A program made the translations under genes and the position numbers. Shown one piece after another: positions 18,126 to 27,251 of a stretch of 64,000 bases of DNA (its first letter is position 1; every line of letters starts with the position of its first letter). Source of the stretch: [Clostridium] citroniae WAL-17108 (GTDB taxonomy: Bacteria; Bacillota; Clostridia; Lachnospirales; Lachnospiraceae). Where the stretch lies: the NCBI RefSeq assembly GCF_000233455.1, contig NZ_JH376432.1, forward strand, positions 1 through 64,000. Reading direction: 5' to 3'. The notes beneath the pieces are model-generated. The model was not told the origin of the DNA and made no database searches. It saw nothing but the letters and a program-made list of their open reading frames with translations.

Positions 18126-19517
18126 TTATGCTTTCACCGCGAAAGCAAGATTCTTATTTAACATAAATGGTCTGTAAAGTCCTGTTAGATTGGAAAGAGG
18201 AAGGATTTCCTCAGGCAATTTGATTCCGATTTCCTCTGTCATAAGCCGCCTTCTTTCCATCATCCTTCCAAAAGCTTCCGGAAACTTCTGATGGATCTCC
18301 TCTCTGAGAGCTTTATCCGCAACCGCGATTCCATCCTCACAATTGGCACCCGCATATCCTTCCACGGATGGTATAATATCCATCTGGATGCACATCCCGC
18401 TTTTTATTGTTATATCCGATCCTTTGTAAAAGGGGGAGGCGCTCCACTCTTCCGTGGAAATAAAATGTCCCGGGTTTAATACCCATCCATAAACCTCCTT
18501 TGGAAATGTGGACTGCACCATTTCAAAGATATCACCGGACCCGGCACCTATTTTCATATGCTCAAACCAGTTTACAACCGTTGCAAAATAAGGTCCGCCC
18601 AGCTTTTCTATGTAGTCCTGCTGCCCCTTTGGAAGGTCCTCTTTAGAATAGGCCACATAACCAGTGCGGCATGTGAGTCCGCCTCTGAGCCCCTGGGAAC
18701 AGTTGATCGGTTCTCCCATACATATTTTTTTTGAAGACGGGCTCACAAGACCTAACTTTGTCCTGTTGCCCGTGGAGAGCATAGGGAAACAGGATATCTC
18801 CAGCCCTCCGCTGCCCATTTTTCTGGACAGTTCAATTTCTGAAATTCCCGTCCTAACACCATTTACAATATTCTTAACCGCGTCCGATGCATATGCCGCA
18901 CCATACTCAAGGCCAACAATCTCCTGGGCCGTGTGGCTGTTGCGAATCCCATACCCGGGATGGATCAGCAGATCCGTGGCATTGGAGATCATGCCCTCCC
19001 CCACGATCCCTTCCGCTGCCTTTACAATATAATGGGGTATTTCAAAATCCTTCTCCGTCCCATACCACGGGTACATCAGTTTCCAGCCAACCAGTCCAAC
19101 CCTGCACCCCTCTTTTATTCCTTCATCCCTGAAAATATCCTGAAGATCCCTTAATTGATCTACGGGCTGATTGGGAAGAGAAAGGGCCTGGAACAGGATT
19201 CCTTTTGCTTTGATGCGGCTGTATGCAGCCATACAAAAGCATTCATTTCCCAACAGAATCGATGCGCTGCCGTCCCTTTTCAATACCAGGATACCTTCCT
19301 CAAACCTTGGTTCAAATCCGGTCAGATATTGAAAGTTACTAAAATGCTCCCTGTCTGTGTAAAACACAAGATAATCGTAGCTTCGTCTGTCCATTGCCTG
19401 TATGGTGCGGCTCAGCCTCTGCATATAAATCTCGTGGTCCAGCTCCGTTTTCTCCTGAGGCAGGGCAATTGCCGGATCCTCCACGTATTTCAGGATAATG
19501 TTATCTCCTCTTACCAT
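18126..19517 (-). CDS. Creatinase/M24-fold protein lacking the metal ligands
   Basis: 463 residues. The N-terminal half (to ~185) is a creatinase-N domain (DYLVFYTDREHFSNFQYLTG). The C-terminal half has the pita-bread fold, recognisable from VLNPGHFIS, the GMCIQMDIIP strand and NCEDGIAVAD. In M24 peptidases two Asp in a GDxVxxDxG...SD segment bind metal; here that segment reads MGEPINCSQGLRGG...VAYS, so both Asp are missing, and the usual Glu of the next strand is Asp. The enzyme may be metal-free, like creatinase or ectoine hydrolase, or non-catalytic. AGGAGG lies 7 nt before ATG 19517. It is the first gene of the ABC/M20 operon. Confidence 0.8.
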   Translation of the reverse strand: MVRGDNIILKYVEDPAIALPQEKTELDHEIYMQRLSRTIQAMDRRSYDYLVFYTDREHFSNFQYLTGFEPRFEEGILVLKRDGSASILLGNECFCMAAYSRIKAKGILFQALSLPNQPVDQLRDLQDIFRDEGIKEGCRVGLVGWKLMYPWYGTEKDFEIPHYIVKAAEGIVGEGMISNATDLLIHPGYGIRNSHTAQEIVGLEYGAAYASDAVKNIVNGVRTGISEIELSRKMGSGGLEISCFPMLSTGNRTKLGLVSPSSKKICMGEPINCSQGLRGGLTCRTGYVAYSKEDLPKGQQDYIEKLGGPYFATVVNWFEHMKIGAGSGDIFEMVQSTFPKEVYGWVLNPGHFISTEEWSASPFYKGSDITIKSGMCIQMDIIPSVEGYAGANCEDGIAVADKALREEIHQKFPEAFGRMMERRRLMTEEIGIKLPEEILPLSNLTGLYRPFMLNKNLAFAVKA

Positions 19518-19691
19518 TGTTTCCTCCTTGTCTTAAGGGCAAATTGAATCACTCCACTGTATTGTTCTTACTGAAAAGTATATTTCATTTCCCATATGCA
19601 TCCTATATATTCAAAGAACAAATCTGGTTTTTGTTTTGTACATTATGCACATCAAGAAGAACTATCCTGCAGATTCACGAACAAATCCAAC

Positions 19692-19740
19692 AAAAAAGCA
19701 GCACCAGACCATGATAATCAACAATGGTCCAAGCCGCTTT
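19692..19740 (-). terminator. Terminator between the pucR and M24 genes
   Basis: On the minus strand AGCGGCTTGGACCAT pairs, with one bulge and a G-U pair, with ATGGTCTGGTGCTGCT and is followed by TTTTTTG. It ends the ureide operon after pucR. The remaining ~170 bp (19518-19691) must hold the promoter of the M24 operon, but I see no clear -35/-10 pair there. Confidence 0.75.
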
Positions 19741-19759
19741 ATTCTTCTGTTATTCTCCT

Positions 19760-21370
19760 TTACATATCCGACAAAATCAAACACAACTGAAGCTGGAAAC
19801 AGTACTCCCAGTCGCTTAGGTCATTGTCCAATATCTCCTCACATTTTTTTATCCGGTAACGCACCGTATTCCTATGCAGGTAAAGACGGTTGGCTGTCTC
19901 CATAATACTGCAGTGACAGTCCAGATATGCCTTTAGGGTCCGCTTCAACTCCACATTCATCTCGTCCTCAGGAAAGGCCAGTTCCTTTAACATACGTTTA
20001 CAGACATCATCGATCTGACGGCTGGATATTCCCTTCAGAAGTTCCAAAATATTTTTGGGCTGATAATGAAGGATCATAGTATCCTGTTTTGCAGACATGT
20101 TGTTCAGGCTCTCCACTGCCTCCCAGTAGGAATTGACAACGGAACCGATATCATAAGCGCTGTTTCCGTACGCAAAAAACATCTGTTCATGGAAAATGTC
20201 CTCCAGTACATCATTGATCTCCTTCAAACGTTTATCCAGATTCCTCCCATTATTCTGCAGGACCAGCACATACCTCCAACTGTCAATATCCGGAAGTACA
20301 ATGATATCTCCTGAAAATGGTTCCTCTACTTTCCTTTTCAGATAATTGTAGACCAGTATGTAGCGCTCTTCCCGGCGCATGAATTGGGTTGCCTGGAATT
20401 TCTGTGTCTCCGCGTGTATAAACCTGGCAATGATGACCCGGTAAAACGCGCTGGGCTTCAGTCCATGTTCCTGTCCTATAGCCAGAATCTGCCTGGCAGA
20501 CCAGCACTTGTTTTCATTTACATCCACCATAATCTTTAAAAAGCTGTCCCTGAACTGCATTTCATTATAGTAAACGTAAAGGTTTTTATAAAAATGGATT
20601 CCGAATATGAGCAGTACCTCCTCCATGACAAAGGCTGAGATGGCTGAGGTATTTTCATCATTAAATATAACCAGGTGATGCGTGTTTCTGTTAATTGACC
20701 GGATGGGATATACAACGATCTGCATCTTCTTTCCCAGTTGGGTAAGCGTATGCTGCCAATATTCATTGTCTTCCTTGTTAACCTGTCTCATAACCTGCAG
20801 GGCAGTCTGTTCTTCCAAACGGCTGGTGTTGCTCGTGCCACAAATCTCGCCGAACATATCCACAATCAATACGTGCTTTTCAATCGTGGAACCCAGTACA
20901 TTCAGCAGACGTTTCAGCGATGCGCCGTGGAGAACCAGGTTATAGAATTTTTTCTGAATGTTCAGCGCGTTCAGCAGATCCTTGTTTTCATTATCCCATA
21001 TTAAAGCCAGAAACCGGTGATAGACATCTCCCAGGGTCCTGTTCATGGGTATACGAACCAGAGGGAATCCAACACTGTCAGCGATTTCGATCACCCGGGG
21101 ATCCAGCTTATCAATAAAACGCCCCAGCTTAATTCCCAGACCTGCGCAGGGAAGCACATTCAGCCTTAATATTAAATCGCAAAGATCCTCCTGATGATTT
21201 TTATAGATCATGGCAGTGGTAATGATAAAACAATTCACAGGAACAAAGGAGATAATGTCCGGTGTTTCCGTGGACTCTATGGTTGAAACCGTGCGTTCCA
21301 GATCCGCATTACGGTTCATAACCACCAGATCTTTCAGGCTGTTATTTTCTAATAAGCATTTTAATGTCAT
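19760..21370 (-). CDS. PucR-family transcriptional regulator
   Basis: 536 residues. The N-terminal PucR domain begins MTLKCLLENNSLKDLVVMN and includes FVPVNCFIITTAM and PCAGLGIKLGRF. The C-terminal PucR helix-turn-helix is at ~500-530 (SIMETANRLYLHRNTVRYRIKKCEEIL). Members control purine or ureide catabolism and other amide degradation genes. ATG 21370 is chosen because it matches the family N-terminus and has GGGGG 8 nt upstream; a TTG 36 nt earlier is the alternative. It is the last gene after allH. TATAAT at 21426-21431 could give it a weak promoter of its own. It plausibly controls both the ureide operon and the downstream M24 operon. Confidence 0.9.
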   Translation of the reverse strand: MTLKCLLENNSLKDLVVMNRNADLERTVSTIESTETPDIISFVPVNCFIITTAMIYKNHQEDLCDLILRLNVLPCAGLGIKLGRFIDKLDPRVIEIADSVGFPLVRIPMNRTLGDVYHRFLALIWDNENKDLLNALNIQKKFYNLVLHGASLKRLLNVLGSTIEKHVLIVDMFGEICGTSNTSRLEEQTALQVMRQVNKEDNEYWQHTLTQLGKKMQIVVYPIRSINRNTHHLVIFNDENTSAISAFVMEEVLLIFGIHFYKNLYVYYNEMQFRDSFLKIMVDVNENKCWSARQILAIGQEHGLKPSAFYRVIIARFIHAETQKFQATQFMRREERYILVYNYLKRKVEEPFSGDIIVLPDIDSWRYVLVLQNNGRNLDKRLKEINDVLEDIFHEQMFFAYGNSAYDIGSVVNSYWEAVESLNNMSAKQDTMILHYQPKNILELLKGISSRQIDDVCKRMLKELAFPEDEMNVELKRTLKAYLDCHCSIMETANRLYLHRNTVRYRIKKCEEILDNDLSDWEYCFQLQLCLILSDM

Positions 21371-21426
21371 ACGCTCAGGCCCCCATATCCGTGAAAGCAG
21401 GCACAATGGTCAATCATAAACTTCTA

Positions 21427-22269
21427 TTATAGTGATAAATCCATTTGTTTTAACTGGAAAAGTATTCCAAACAGCATATCATCCCCAGAACTATGACCAA
21501 ATTGATGGATAGCCAGCGCGGCTCTGTGCATGTCCTCTCTGTGGTTACAGCGGACCGCATCCAAAAACCGGAGCAGCGAACCGCAGTAAAGCCCCTCCAG
21601 GGCAGCATGCAGGTTTGAAAGGCTGATATCCGTGGTAATCCCTTCCCGCAGCTGAGCGGCCACCTCCTCCTGAAGGACACATTCTCCCTTACCGCATGCC
21701 ATGTTTATGAACAGCATGCCCAAAAGCATGTCATCGCCAGAGGGAGTCAGTCCCCTTCCCCTGCCCAGGTAATACCGTACCCCTTCCCGGATTCGGTTTC
21801 TGTTCCTGTCCCGGATCGCCCGGAACAGGGGGAGGGTAAAGTCAGTTCGGGCATTGTCTGAGCATATCCCATAAGGCTCCAGTATAGATACCGCCGTCCT
21901 AATTCCGGAATGGGATAAGTTACAGGACACCACCCTGCTGTCATATACAATTCCCTGTCCCAGTCTGATAAGTCCATTGGAAGAAATCAGGCACCTGCTG
22001 CTTTTGTCCCACGCCATAGCGTTCCCTCTTTCCAATCCGGATGCCAAAAGCGCTTGATAGTCATATAAGGGCAAAATCACACCAAAAGGAAGCTGCTCAT
22101 TGTTCTTGTTCCCGACAAAGCACAGGTATCTGCCTGCTCTCAAGTTAAATCCGCTGGAATATACGCTGTGTACCTCATAGTCATTTGTATCCGGCAGTGT
22201 CAAAAAGCTGCGTGATACATGGACCGCACTGATATCAAACGCTGGCTGTATTTTACTTTCCATGCCCAT
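21427..22269 (-). CDS. allH: Oxamate carbamoyltransferase subunit AllH (DUF2877)
   Basis: 280 residues. DUF2877 signature GLTPSGDDMLLGML (residues ~175-188), with a second SSGDDMLFGIL near the C-terminus. In E. coli the DUF2877 protein with FdrA (AllF) and YlbE (AllG) forms the oxamate carbamoyltransferase of anaerobic allantoin breakdown, converting oxalurate and phosphate to oxamate and carbamoyl phosphate. The gene overlaps the end of the AllF-AllG fusion by 17 bp, and an in-frame ATG two codons later (22263) is an alternative start. The tight overlap supports one complex. Confidence 0.85.
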   Translation of the reverse strand: MGMESKIQPAFDISAVHVSRSFLTLPDTNDYEVHSVYSSGFNLRAGRYLCFVGNKNNEQLPFGVILPLYDYQALLASGLERGNAMAWDKSSRCLISSNGLIRLGQGIVYDSRVVSCNLSHSGIRTAVSILEPYGICSDNARTDFTLPLFRAIRDRNRNRIREGVRYYLGRGRGLTPSGDDMLLGMLFINMACGKGECVLQEEVAAQLREGITTDISLSNLHAALEGLYCGSLLRFLDAVRCNHREDMHRAALAIHQFGHSSGDDMLFGILFQLKQMDLSL

Positions 22270-25200
22270 CCTGTCCGGCCTGTTTATCTACTTCTCCATA
22301 TCCACCCTGTCCGTAAGCCAGCTTTTCCATATATGCCATCACTGCCTTTTCAAAGCATTCCATGGGAGGCCGTACCGTACCCGCACCAATCTGTCCGTTT
22401 CCCGCGATGCGGTGGGCAATCCCCGTATTGATCACCGGTGTTATTCCTTTTTCCACCACCCTGCACGCATCAATCCCCAGGCAGGTTCCCTGGAAGTTCC
22501 AGGTGGGTATAGGAAAATTAGGGTTATGACCCAGACATATCTCCGCCATCTGATTGCTTGTCCTCACCGCATCTTCAAAGCCCCCGGTTCCCACAAAACG
22601 GGTAACGGCCGGAGCTGCCACCATTGCCATTCCACCCACACCAAATGTTTCGGTGATAGCGCTGTCTCCCATGTCAGGACTGGCATCTTTTCCGGTAAAT
22701 CCGGTAAAATAAAGACCCTGGGGAATGTTCACCGGTGCAGTGAACCACTGATTCCCCATACCGCTGATGCGTATGCCAAAATTTTCTCCGTTTCTGCACA
22801 TAGCGGTTACTACAGTTCCTTCCGTGATAGTCCTTGCGCTGTCCATAACCGCCTTGGCCGAAGCCATCATAATATTCAGGAAAAACTGGTCCGTGTCAGA
22901 AAGAAACTTTATGACCTGTGCAGCCTTCTCCCGGTCTATATCCAGGGAAGTGATGATAGGCCCTACTTCCTTTAGAAATGCCAGGGATGCGGCAATATTG
23001 CGCTGATGGAATTCATCTCCCATGGCAATTGCCTTTGCTATAAGAGGATTCACTGCAAGTCCTCCCTCCATGGCTTTAAGTGCCTGCTTTAGGGTTGGAC
23101 CCAGAACATCCCTCATCCAATTCAGACGCTCTATTACTTCCTCCGAGTACGCCCCAAACCGAAGCACACGTCCAATTCCCTCGTTCATGGTACAATAGGC
23201 CATATTACCGTAAGGCTGGCATTTGACTGCAAATACAGGCATATGTGGGGAGGTGATCCCTCCCATAGGTCCCACCGCATTTACGTGGTGGCAGGGGATA
23301 AACCGGATACTTCCCTGCTCAAGCATTTCTCTTGCCGCTGACTGGTCCTTTGCCCATCCCTCAAATAATACCGCACCGATACAGGACCCCTGCATGGGGC
23401 TCGGCATATTTTCCCACTGGATAGGCGGGCCTGCATGCAGCAGCGTCATTCCTGTATTAAGTTCCGGAATGGATTCCATCGCTGGCGTCACGTCCATCAG
23501 TACAGGGGAGCTTGATATAACGCGCCTGATTACCTCCTGATTTCCCTGCTTCACCCTTTTCTGCCGGCTGAGAAAATTGACCGCTTTAATCAGATGCCGA
23601 TTCCCGCCTGCAGGCGGTCTCCAGTTAAACTGTAATGTGGAACATCCTGCCTGTGACAGAACCTCTCCGAAACCTTTTAGCCCTATATTGATAACGGACG
23701 GATGGCCTGAGAAAAGCCCTGCCATCTGCTTTGATACCGCAAACCCGGATTCCTCTGCTTTTTTCATGACCACTGCCTGATGTCTGGAATCCGGCTCTTT
23801 TTTCGCCTCCGGTATCCATGGGCGGCCAATCAACGCCAGGGCCGTAAGGACTGCCTGCCGGTTACTTTCGCACACAATGACCCCATCTTTTTCCAGCTGT
23901 ACCTTCTGTGCACTATACCCCTGAATATCCTCCGGTGTCCCGCACAAGTCTGCTACAAAGTACAGCCTCCTTCCCTGCTTTCTGCATCTCTCCTTGATTT
24001 CCCTGATACATTGGCTCAGGGCTCCCGCCATATCACTGCATGCCCCAAAACCAAGAACCACGTCAAAGAGAACGACTCCTGTCTTTTCATCCTCCAGAGC
24101 CGACCAAATCCATTCTAACCTTTTTTCAGGGACAATCATAGGATGGGGGGTGCCTCTGGTAAAAATATCATCCCCCAGATCAAATATCTCGTGGCCGCAG
24201 CAATCCAGTTTGTGTCCCCTTCCATGCCCTTTTTGAACCAGCCCAAGCCCTCTGGACAAAAGAATGGCAGCCTCCTCTGCCAGAGTGCCTCCGGAATAAT
24301 ATCCCTTGATCCTCATCTCTTCTTGTGGCAGAAACGGTTCGATGTCCGGTCCAACAGTTACAGGAGCTCCACGAACAGTCTGAAAATCCGCGCCCTGTCC
24401 GGCCCGGAGCAGGCTGACCGCTGTAAGAGCAGCTTCCTCCAATGTATATGCCTGATAAATGTTCTGTTCCCCATCCTCAACCATATTAGGTTCCTCACCC
24501 AAAAACAGGGTGACAACCGGTTTAGGTATTTTGGACAAACAATGGATGATAGCTTTACGCACCGAGGGGGCGGGTGGTTTGGATATGACAACCAGTACCT
24601 TTGTCTGCTCATCTTGCTCCAGAAAACGGATGGCATCCAGCATGGTCACACCGCCTACCTCCTCCTTCAAATCACGGCCTCCTGTCCCAATGGCATGGGA
24701 TATTCCTTCCTGACTCCGGCTGATGATGGAAAGCAGTTCCTGGATACCGGTCCCCGATGCTCCGGCGATCCCTATGTTTCCTCGCTTAATACGGTTGGCA
24801 AATGCCACAGGTATGCCTCCCAGCACGGCGGTTCCACAATCCGGCCCCATTACAAGGAGCCCCATGTGGTGTGCCTTGGATTTCAGCTGTATTTCGTCCT
24901 CCAAAGGCACATTATCACTAAATATAAACACATTCATTCCTTCATCCAGCGCCCGGCTTGCCTCCTCCGCTGCATACATGCCGGGAACAGAGATCACAGC
25001 CAGGTCAGCATCCGGCATTAATTTTAATGCCTGATCCCAATAATCTGCGGACGTTTTTTCTCCGGATGTTCCTGCAGTTGACTGGCTGTTAAGAAAGCAT
25101 TCTGTCTCCTGTGTAATCTTGTCCATAATGCCCTCTGACTCCACATCGGCAACAATTGCCATATCATTAGGTCCTGCTGATGCAAGTTCCGGGGTGGCAA

Positions 25201-25351
25201 GGCCATTTACATCATACATCTCCTTATTGGCAGGAGTTGCCATCATGATAGAAACCCTGTTTACCCCTTCCATTGCCGCGATCCGGTTGGTTAGCAGCAT
25301 CAGGACCACCGAGTCCTGATAACTGCCCTTTTTTATCACTGACTTTATCAT
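22253..25351 (-). CDS. Fused oxamate carbamoyltransferase subunits (FdrA/AllF + YlbE/AllG)
   Basis: 1032 residues with no internal stop. Residues 1-~520 are FdrA/AllF: a succinyl-CoA-synthetase-like fold with a CoA-binding-type domain (GNIGIAGASGTGIQELLS, ~191-209). Residues ~545-590 hold a linker domain (VINIGLKGFGEVL...WRPPAGGN). Residues ~595-1015 are YlbE/AllG, DUF1116 (LLHAGPPIQWENM; HHVNAVGPMGGITSPHMPV; GDSAITETFGVGGMAMVAAPA). In E. coli these are separate proteins of about 555 and 419 residues, so the sum fits an end-to-end fusion. With AllH it should cleave oxalurate phosphorolytically, yielding carbamoyl phosphate. It follows allD by 12 nt. Confidence 0.88.
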   Translation of the reverse strand: MIKSVIKKGSYQDSVVLMLLTNRIAAMEGVNRVSIMMATPANKEMYDVNGLATPELASAGPNDMAIVADVESEGIMDKITQETECFLNSQSTAGTSGEKTSADYWDQALKLMPDADLAVISVPGMYAAEEASRALDEGMNVFIFSDNVPLEDEIQLKSKAHHMGLLVMGPDCGTAVLGGIPVAFANRIKRGNIGIAGASGTGIQELLSIISRSQEGISHAIGTGGRDLKEEVGGVTMLDAIRFLEQDEQTKVLVVISKPPAPSVRKAIIHCLSKIPKPVVTLFLGEEPNMVEDGEQNIYQAYTLEEAALTAVSLLRAGQGADFQTVRGAPVTVGPDIEPFLPQEEMRIKGYYSGGTLAEEAAILLSRGLGLVQKGHGRGHKLDCCGHEIFDLGDDIFTRGTPHPMIVPEKRLEWIWSALEDEKTGVVLFDVVLGFGACSDMAGALSQCIREIKERCRKQGRRLYFVADLCGTPEDIQGYSAQKVQLEKDGVIVCESNRQAVLTALALIGRPWIPEAKKEPDSRHQAVVMKKAEESGFAVSKQMAGLFSGHPSVINIGLKGFGEVLSQAGCSTLQFNWRPPAGGNRHLIKAVNFLSRQKRVKQGNQEVIRRVISSSPVLMDVTPAMESIPELNTGMTLLHAGPPIQWENMPSPMQGSCIGAVLFEGWAKDQSAAREMLEQGSIRFIPCHHVNAVGPMGGITSPHMPVFAVKCQPYGNMAYCTMNEGIGRVLRFGAYSEEVIERLNWMRDVLGPTLKQALKAMEGGLAVNPLIAKAIAMGDEFHQRNIAASLAFLKEVGPIITSLDIDREKAAQVIKFLSDTDQFFLNIMMASAKAVMDSARTITEGTVVTAMCRNGENFGIRISGMGNQWFTAPVNIPQGLYFTGFTGKDASPDMGDSAITETFGVGGMAMVAAPAVTRFVGTGGFEDAVRTSNQMAEICLGHNPNFPIPTWNFQGTCLGIDACRVVEKGITPVINTGIAHRIAGNGQIGAGTVRPPMECFEKAVMAYMEKLAYGQGGYGEVDKQAGQDGHGK

Positions 25352-25363
25352 GTCTCTTCTCCC

Positions 25364-26416
25364 CTATTCCGCAAACTTGTTTTTGTGGTCATAATGGTTA
25401 TAGTGAAGGTCATCGCTTGTAAGATAACGGTAAATATCGTCCACGATCTCTATTCCGCCGTCCTCCTCATATTTCTGCCTGCGCAGCATCCCCCGCTCTC
25501 CAGGATAATATACCTTAGCAAACCCGCTGGCTGGTTTTATCTGTGCCAGTTCGTCCAGCACCTGGGACATGTCCTTTTTAAACTGTTCCACTGGTACAAA
25601 CCTGGCCGGGTCTATAACAATATGTATGTGCCCCAGGCATCGCCCCTTTGAGAGATCCTCATACATGGAACTGACATGCCTGCCGAAGGGAACCCCCAGC
25701 ATAATACCGGACAATACATCCACCATCATCATAAGGCCGTATCCCTTGGGCCCGGCAATGGGCACAAGCGCATTTACCCTGGTGGAATCAGTGGTGGGGT
25801 TTCCATTTTCGTCCACCGCCCAGGTATCGGGAATCGGCTCTTTTCTGGAACGGGCCACAAGGATCTTTCCCCAGGCCTGCACCGTGGTGGCCATATCAAA
25901 GATAACCATCCGTTCATCTGCAGTAGGGGCGCCAAAAGCAATGGGATTTGTGCCGTAAAAGGGTTCAGTGCCTCCATAAGGCACTACCATGGGATCGGAT
26001 TGACACATATTGATAGAAACCAGACCCTCTGCGGCAGCCATTTCAGAGTAGTAGCCAATACTCCCGCTGTGGGATATGTTTCTGATTCCGACAATTCCCA
26101 CGCCATACTCTTTAGCCATTTCAATGGCGTGTTCCATGGCCAGGGACGCAGCTACATAACCACAGCCGTTATCTCCTTCAAAAACCGCGGTACAAGGGCC
26201 GGTCCGTTGGAATTCAAACTTGGGATCAACATTCATGCCGCCCTTAGCAATCCGCTCCGTATAATACTCCACCCTGACCGCACCATGGGAATGGATTCCT
26301 TTGTAGTCCGACCATACCAGAATATCTGCCATGATCGCGGCATGATCCTCCTTCATTCCCGCGCCTATAAATTTATTCATCATCAGCTGCTTTAATTTTT
26401 CCGGTTTTACCCTCAT
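25364..26416 (-). CDS. allD: Ureidoglycolate dehydrogenase (malate/lactate dehydrogenase family)
   Basis: 350 residues, almost the E. coli AllD length of 349. It oxidises ureidoglycolate to oxalurate with NAD. Family features: DYKGIHSHGAVRVEYY, the catalytic His region NISHSGSIGYYSEMAA, and PYGGTEPFYGTNPIAFGAP. Active-site context and neighbours favour AllD over other Ldh-family members such as sulfolactate or malate dehydrogenase. ATG 26416 is preceded by AGGAGG at 6 nt; the longer TTG start is unsupported. Product flow to the adjacent oxamate carbamoyltransferase makes sense. Confidence 0.87.
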   Translation of the reverse strand: MRVKPEKLKQLMMNKFIGAGMKEDHAAIMADILVWSDYKGIHSHGAVRVEYYTERIAKGGMNVDPKFEFQRTGPCTAVFEGDNGCGYVAASLAMEHAIEMAKEYGVGIVGIRNISHSGSIGYYSEMAAAEGLVSINMCQSDPMVVPYGGTEPFYGTNPIAFGAPTADERMVIFDMATTVQAWGKILVARSRKEPIPDTWAVDENGNPTTDSTRVNALVPIAGPKGYGLMMMVDVLSGIMLGVPFGRHVSSMYEDLSKGRCLGHIHIVIDPARFVPVEQFKKDMSQVLDELAQIKPASGFAKVYYPGERGMLRRQKYEEDGGIEIVDDIYRYLTSDDLHYNHYDHKNKFAE

Positions 26417-26462
26417 TGCGTACCTCCTTTTAATCAATGCCCATATCTTTTCCTGTCATGGC

Positions 26463-27251
26463 TTACAGGGCAGCATCCCGGTTGCAGTCTTTGGAATACA
26501 GATAGGCAAATTCCTCATCTCTTCCCACCCCATAGGCGGCCTGAAGACAGTAAGCCCCCATAAAAATGTAATCCCCTTTTTTTACCGGTATCCAGTCATT
26601 ATCCAGATTGTACATTCCCTCTCCCGAATATATCAACGCGCCGTGCTCCTGGACATGAGTCTCCACATAGCCATGGCTGGCTCCCGGTTTAAAGGACAGA
26701 ATATGAAAATTCATATCAAATCCCAGGTCAGATGCCGAGGGAAGAAAATCCTTGATTCCCACATCTGTCATTCCCTCATAATCCGTCCATTCCACATCAT
26801 TGATATTTGCGATGACCGTATAAGCCTCATACCCCTCCAGCGGTTCATATTTTCGCTTGTACAGAAATCCCCTTGCCTCGCCCCCTTCATTTTCAAAGCA
26901 CAGCATTTTTCCTGATGGAGAGAAAATGTATCCACCGTTTCCTATGACCTCTTCCTTATCCTCATTCCACACCCTGACTTTTCCCTCAAAGAGAAAGAAA
27001 AATGTTTCCACTCCCTCTCCTCCGAATCCGGCCAGGTTCCTTCCGCCTTCCCCTATCGATACAAGGTAGTCCACAAAGGAAGCTCCCAGTTTGGGCGATC
27101 CGAGAATCGTCATCTCGCACTTTTCAAAACCTGGTATTGTATTCTTTACCAGACCATCCGGCTCTATCACTGCATACATACCTCTCTTTAATACGGACCG
27201 ATTTATTAACAAATCCTTTCTGTACCCTGTCACCTGATTGATATAACTCAT
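26463..27251 (-). CDS. allE: (S)-ureidoglycine aminohydrolase, bicupin
   Basis: 262 residues (E. coli AllE is 261). It releases ammonia from ureidoglycine to give (S)-ureidoglycolate. Two cupin domains: the first with GGRNLAGFGGEGVETFFFLFEGKV, the second with GASHGYVETHVQEHGALIYSGEG, whose Glu and His residues match the manganese site of the family. The start codon directly abuts the stop of the MFS gene (TAA-ATG), so it is translationally coupled. It precedes allD by 46 nt. Confidence 0.92.
   Translation of the reverse strand: MSYINQVTGYRKDLLINRSVLKRGMYAVIEPDGLVKNTIPGFEKCEMTILGSPKLGASFVDYLVSIGEGGRNLAGFGGEGVETFFFLFEGKVRVWNEDKEEVIGNGGYIFSPSGKMLCFENEGGEARGFLYKRKYEPLEGYEAYTVIANINDVEWTDYEGMTDVGIKDFLPSASDLGFDMNFHILSFKPGASHGYVETHVQEHGALIYSGEGMYNLDNDWIPVKKGDYIFMGAYCLQAAYGVGRDEEFAYLYSKDCNRDAAL

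Noticed and set aside
24358..25021. Long plus-strand frames opposite the AllF-AllG fusion (e.g. 292 codons from 24143)
   Set aside because: Shadows of a strongly conserved gene; no starts with ribosome binding sites and no domains.
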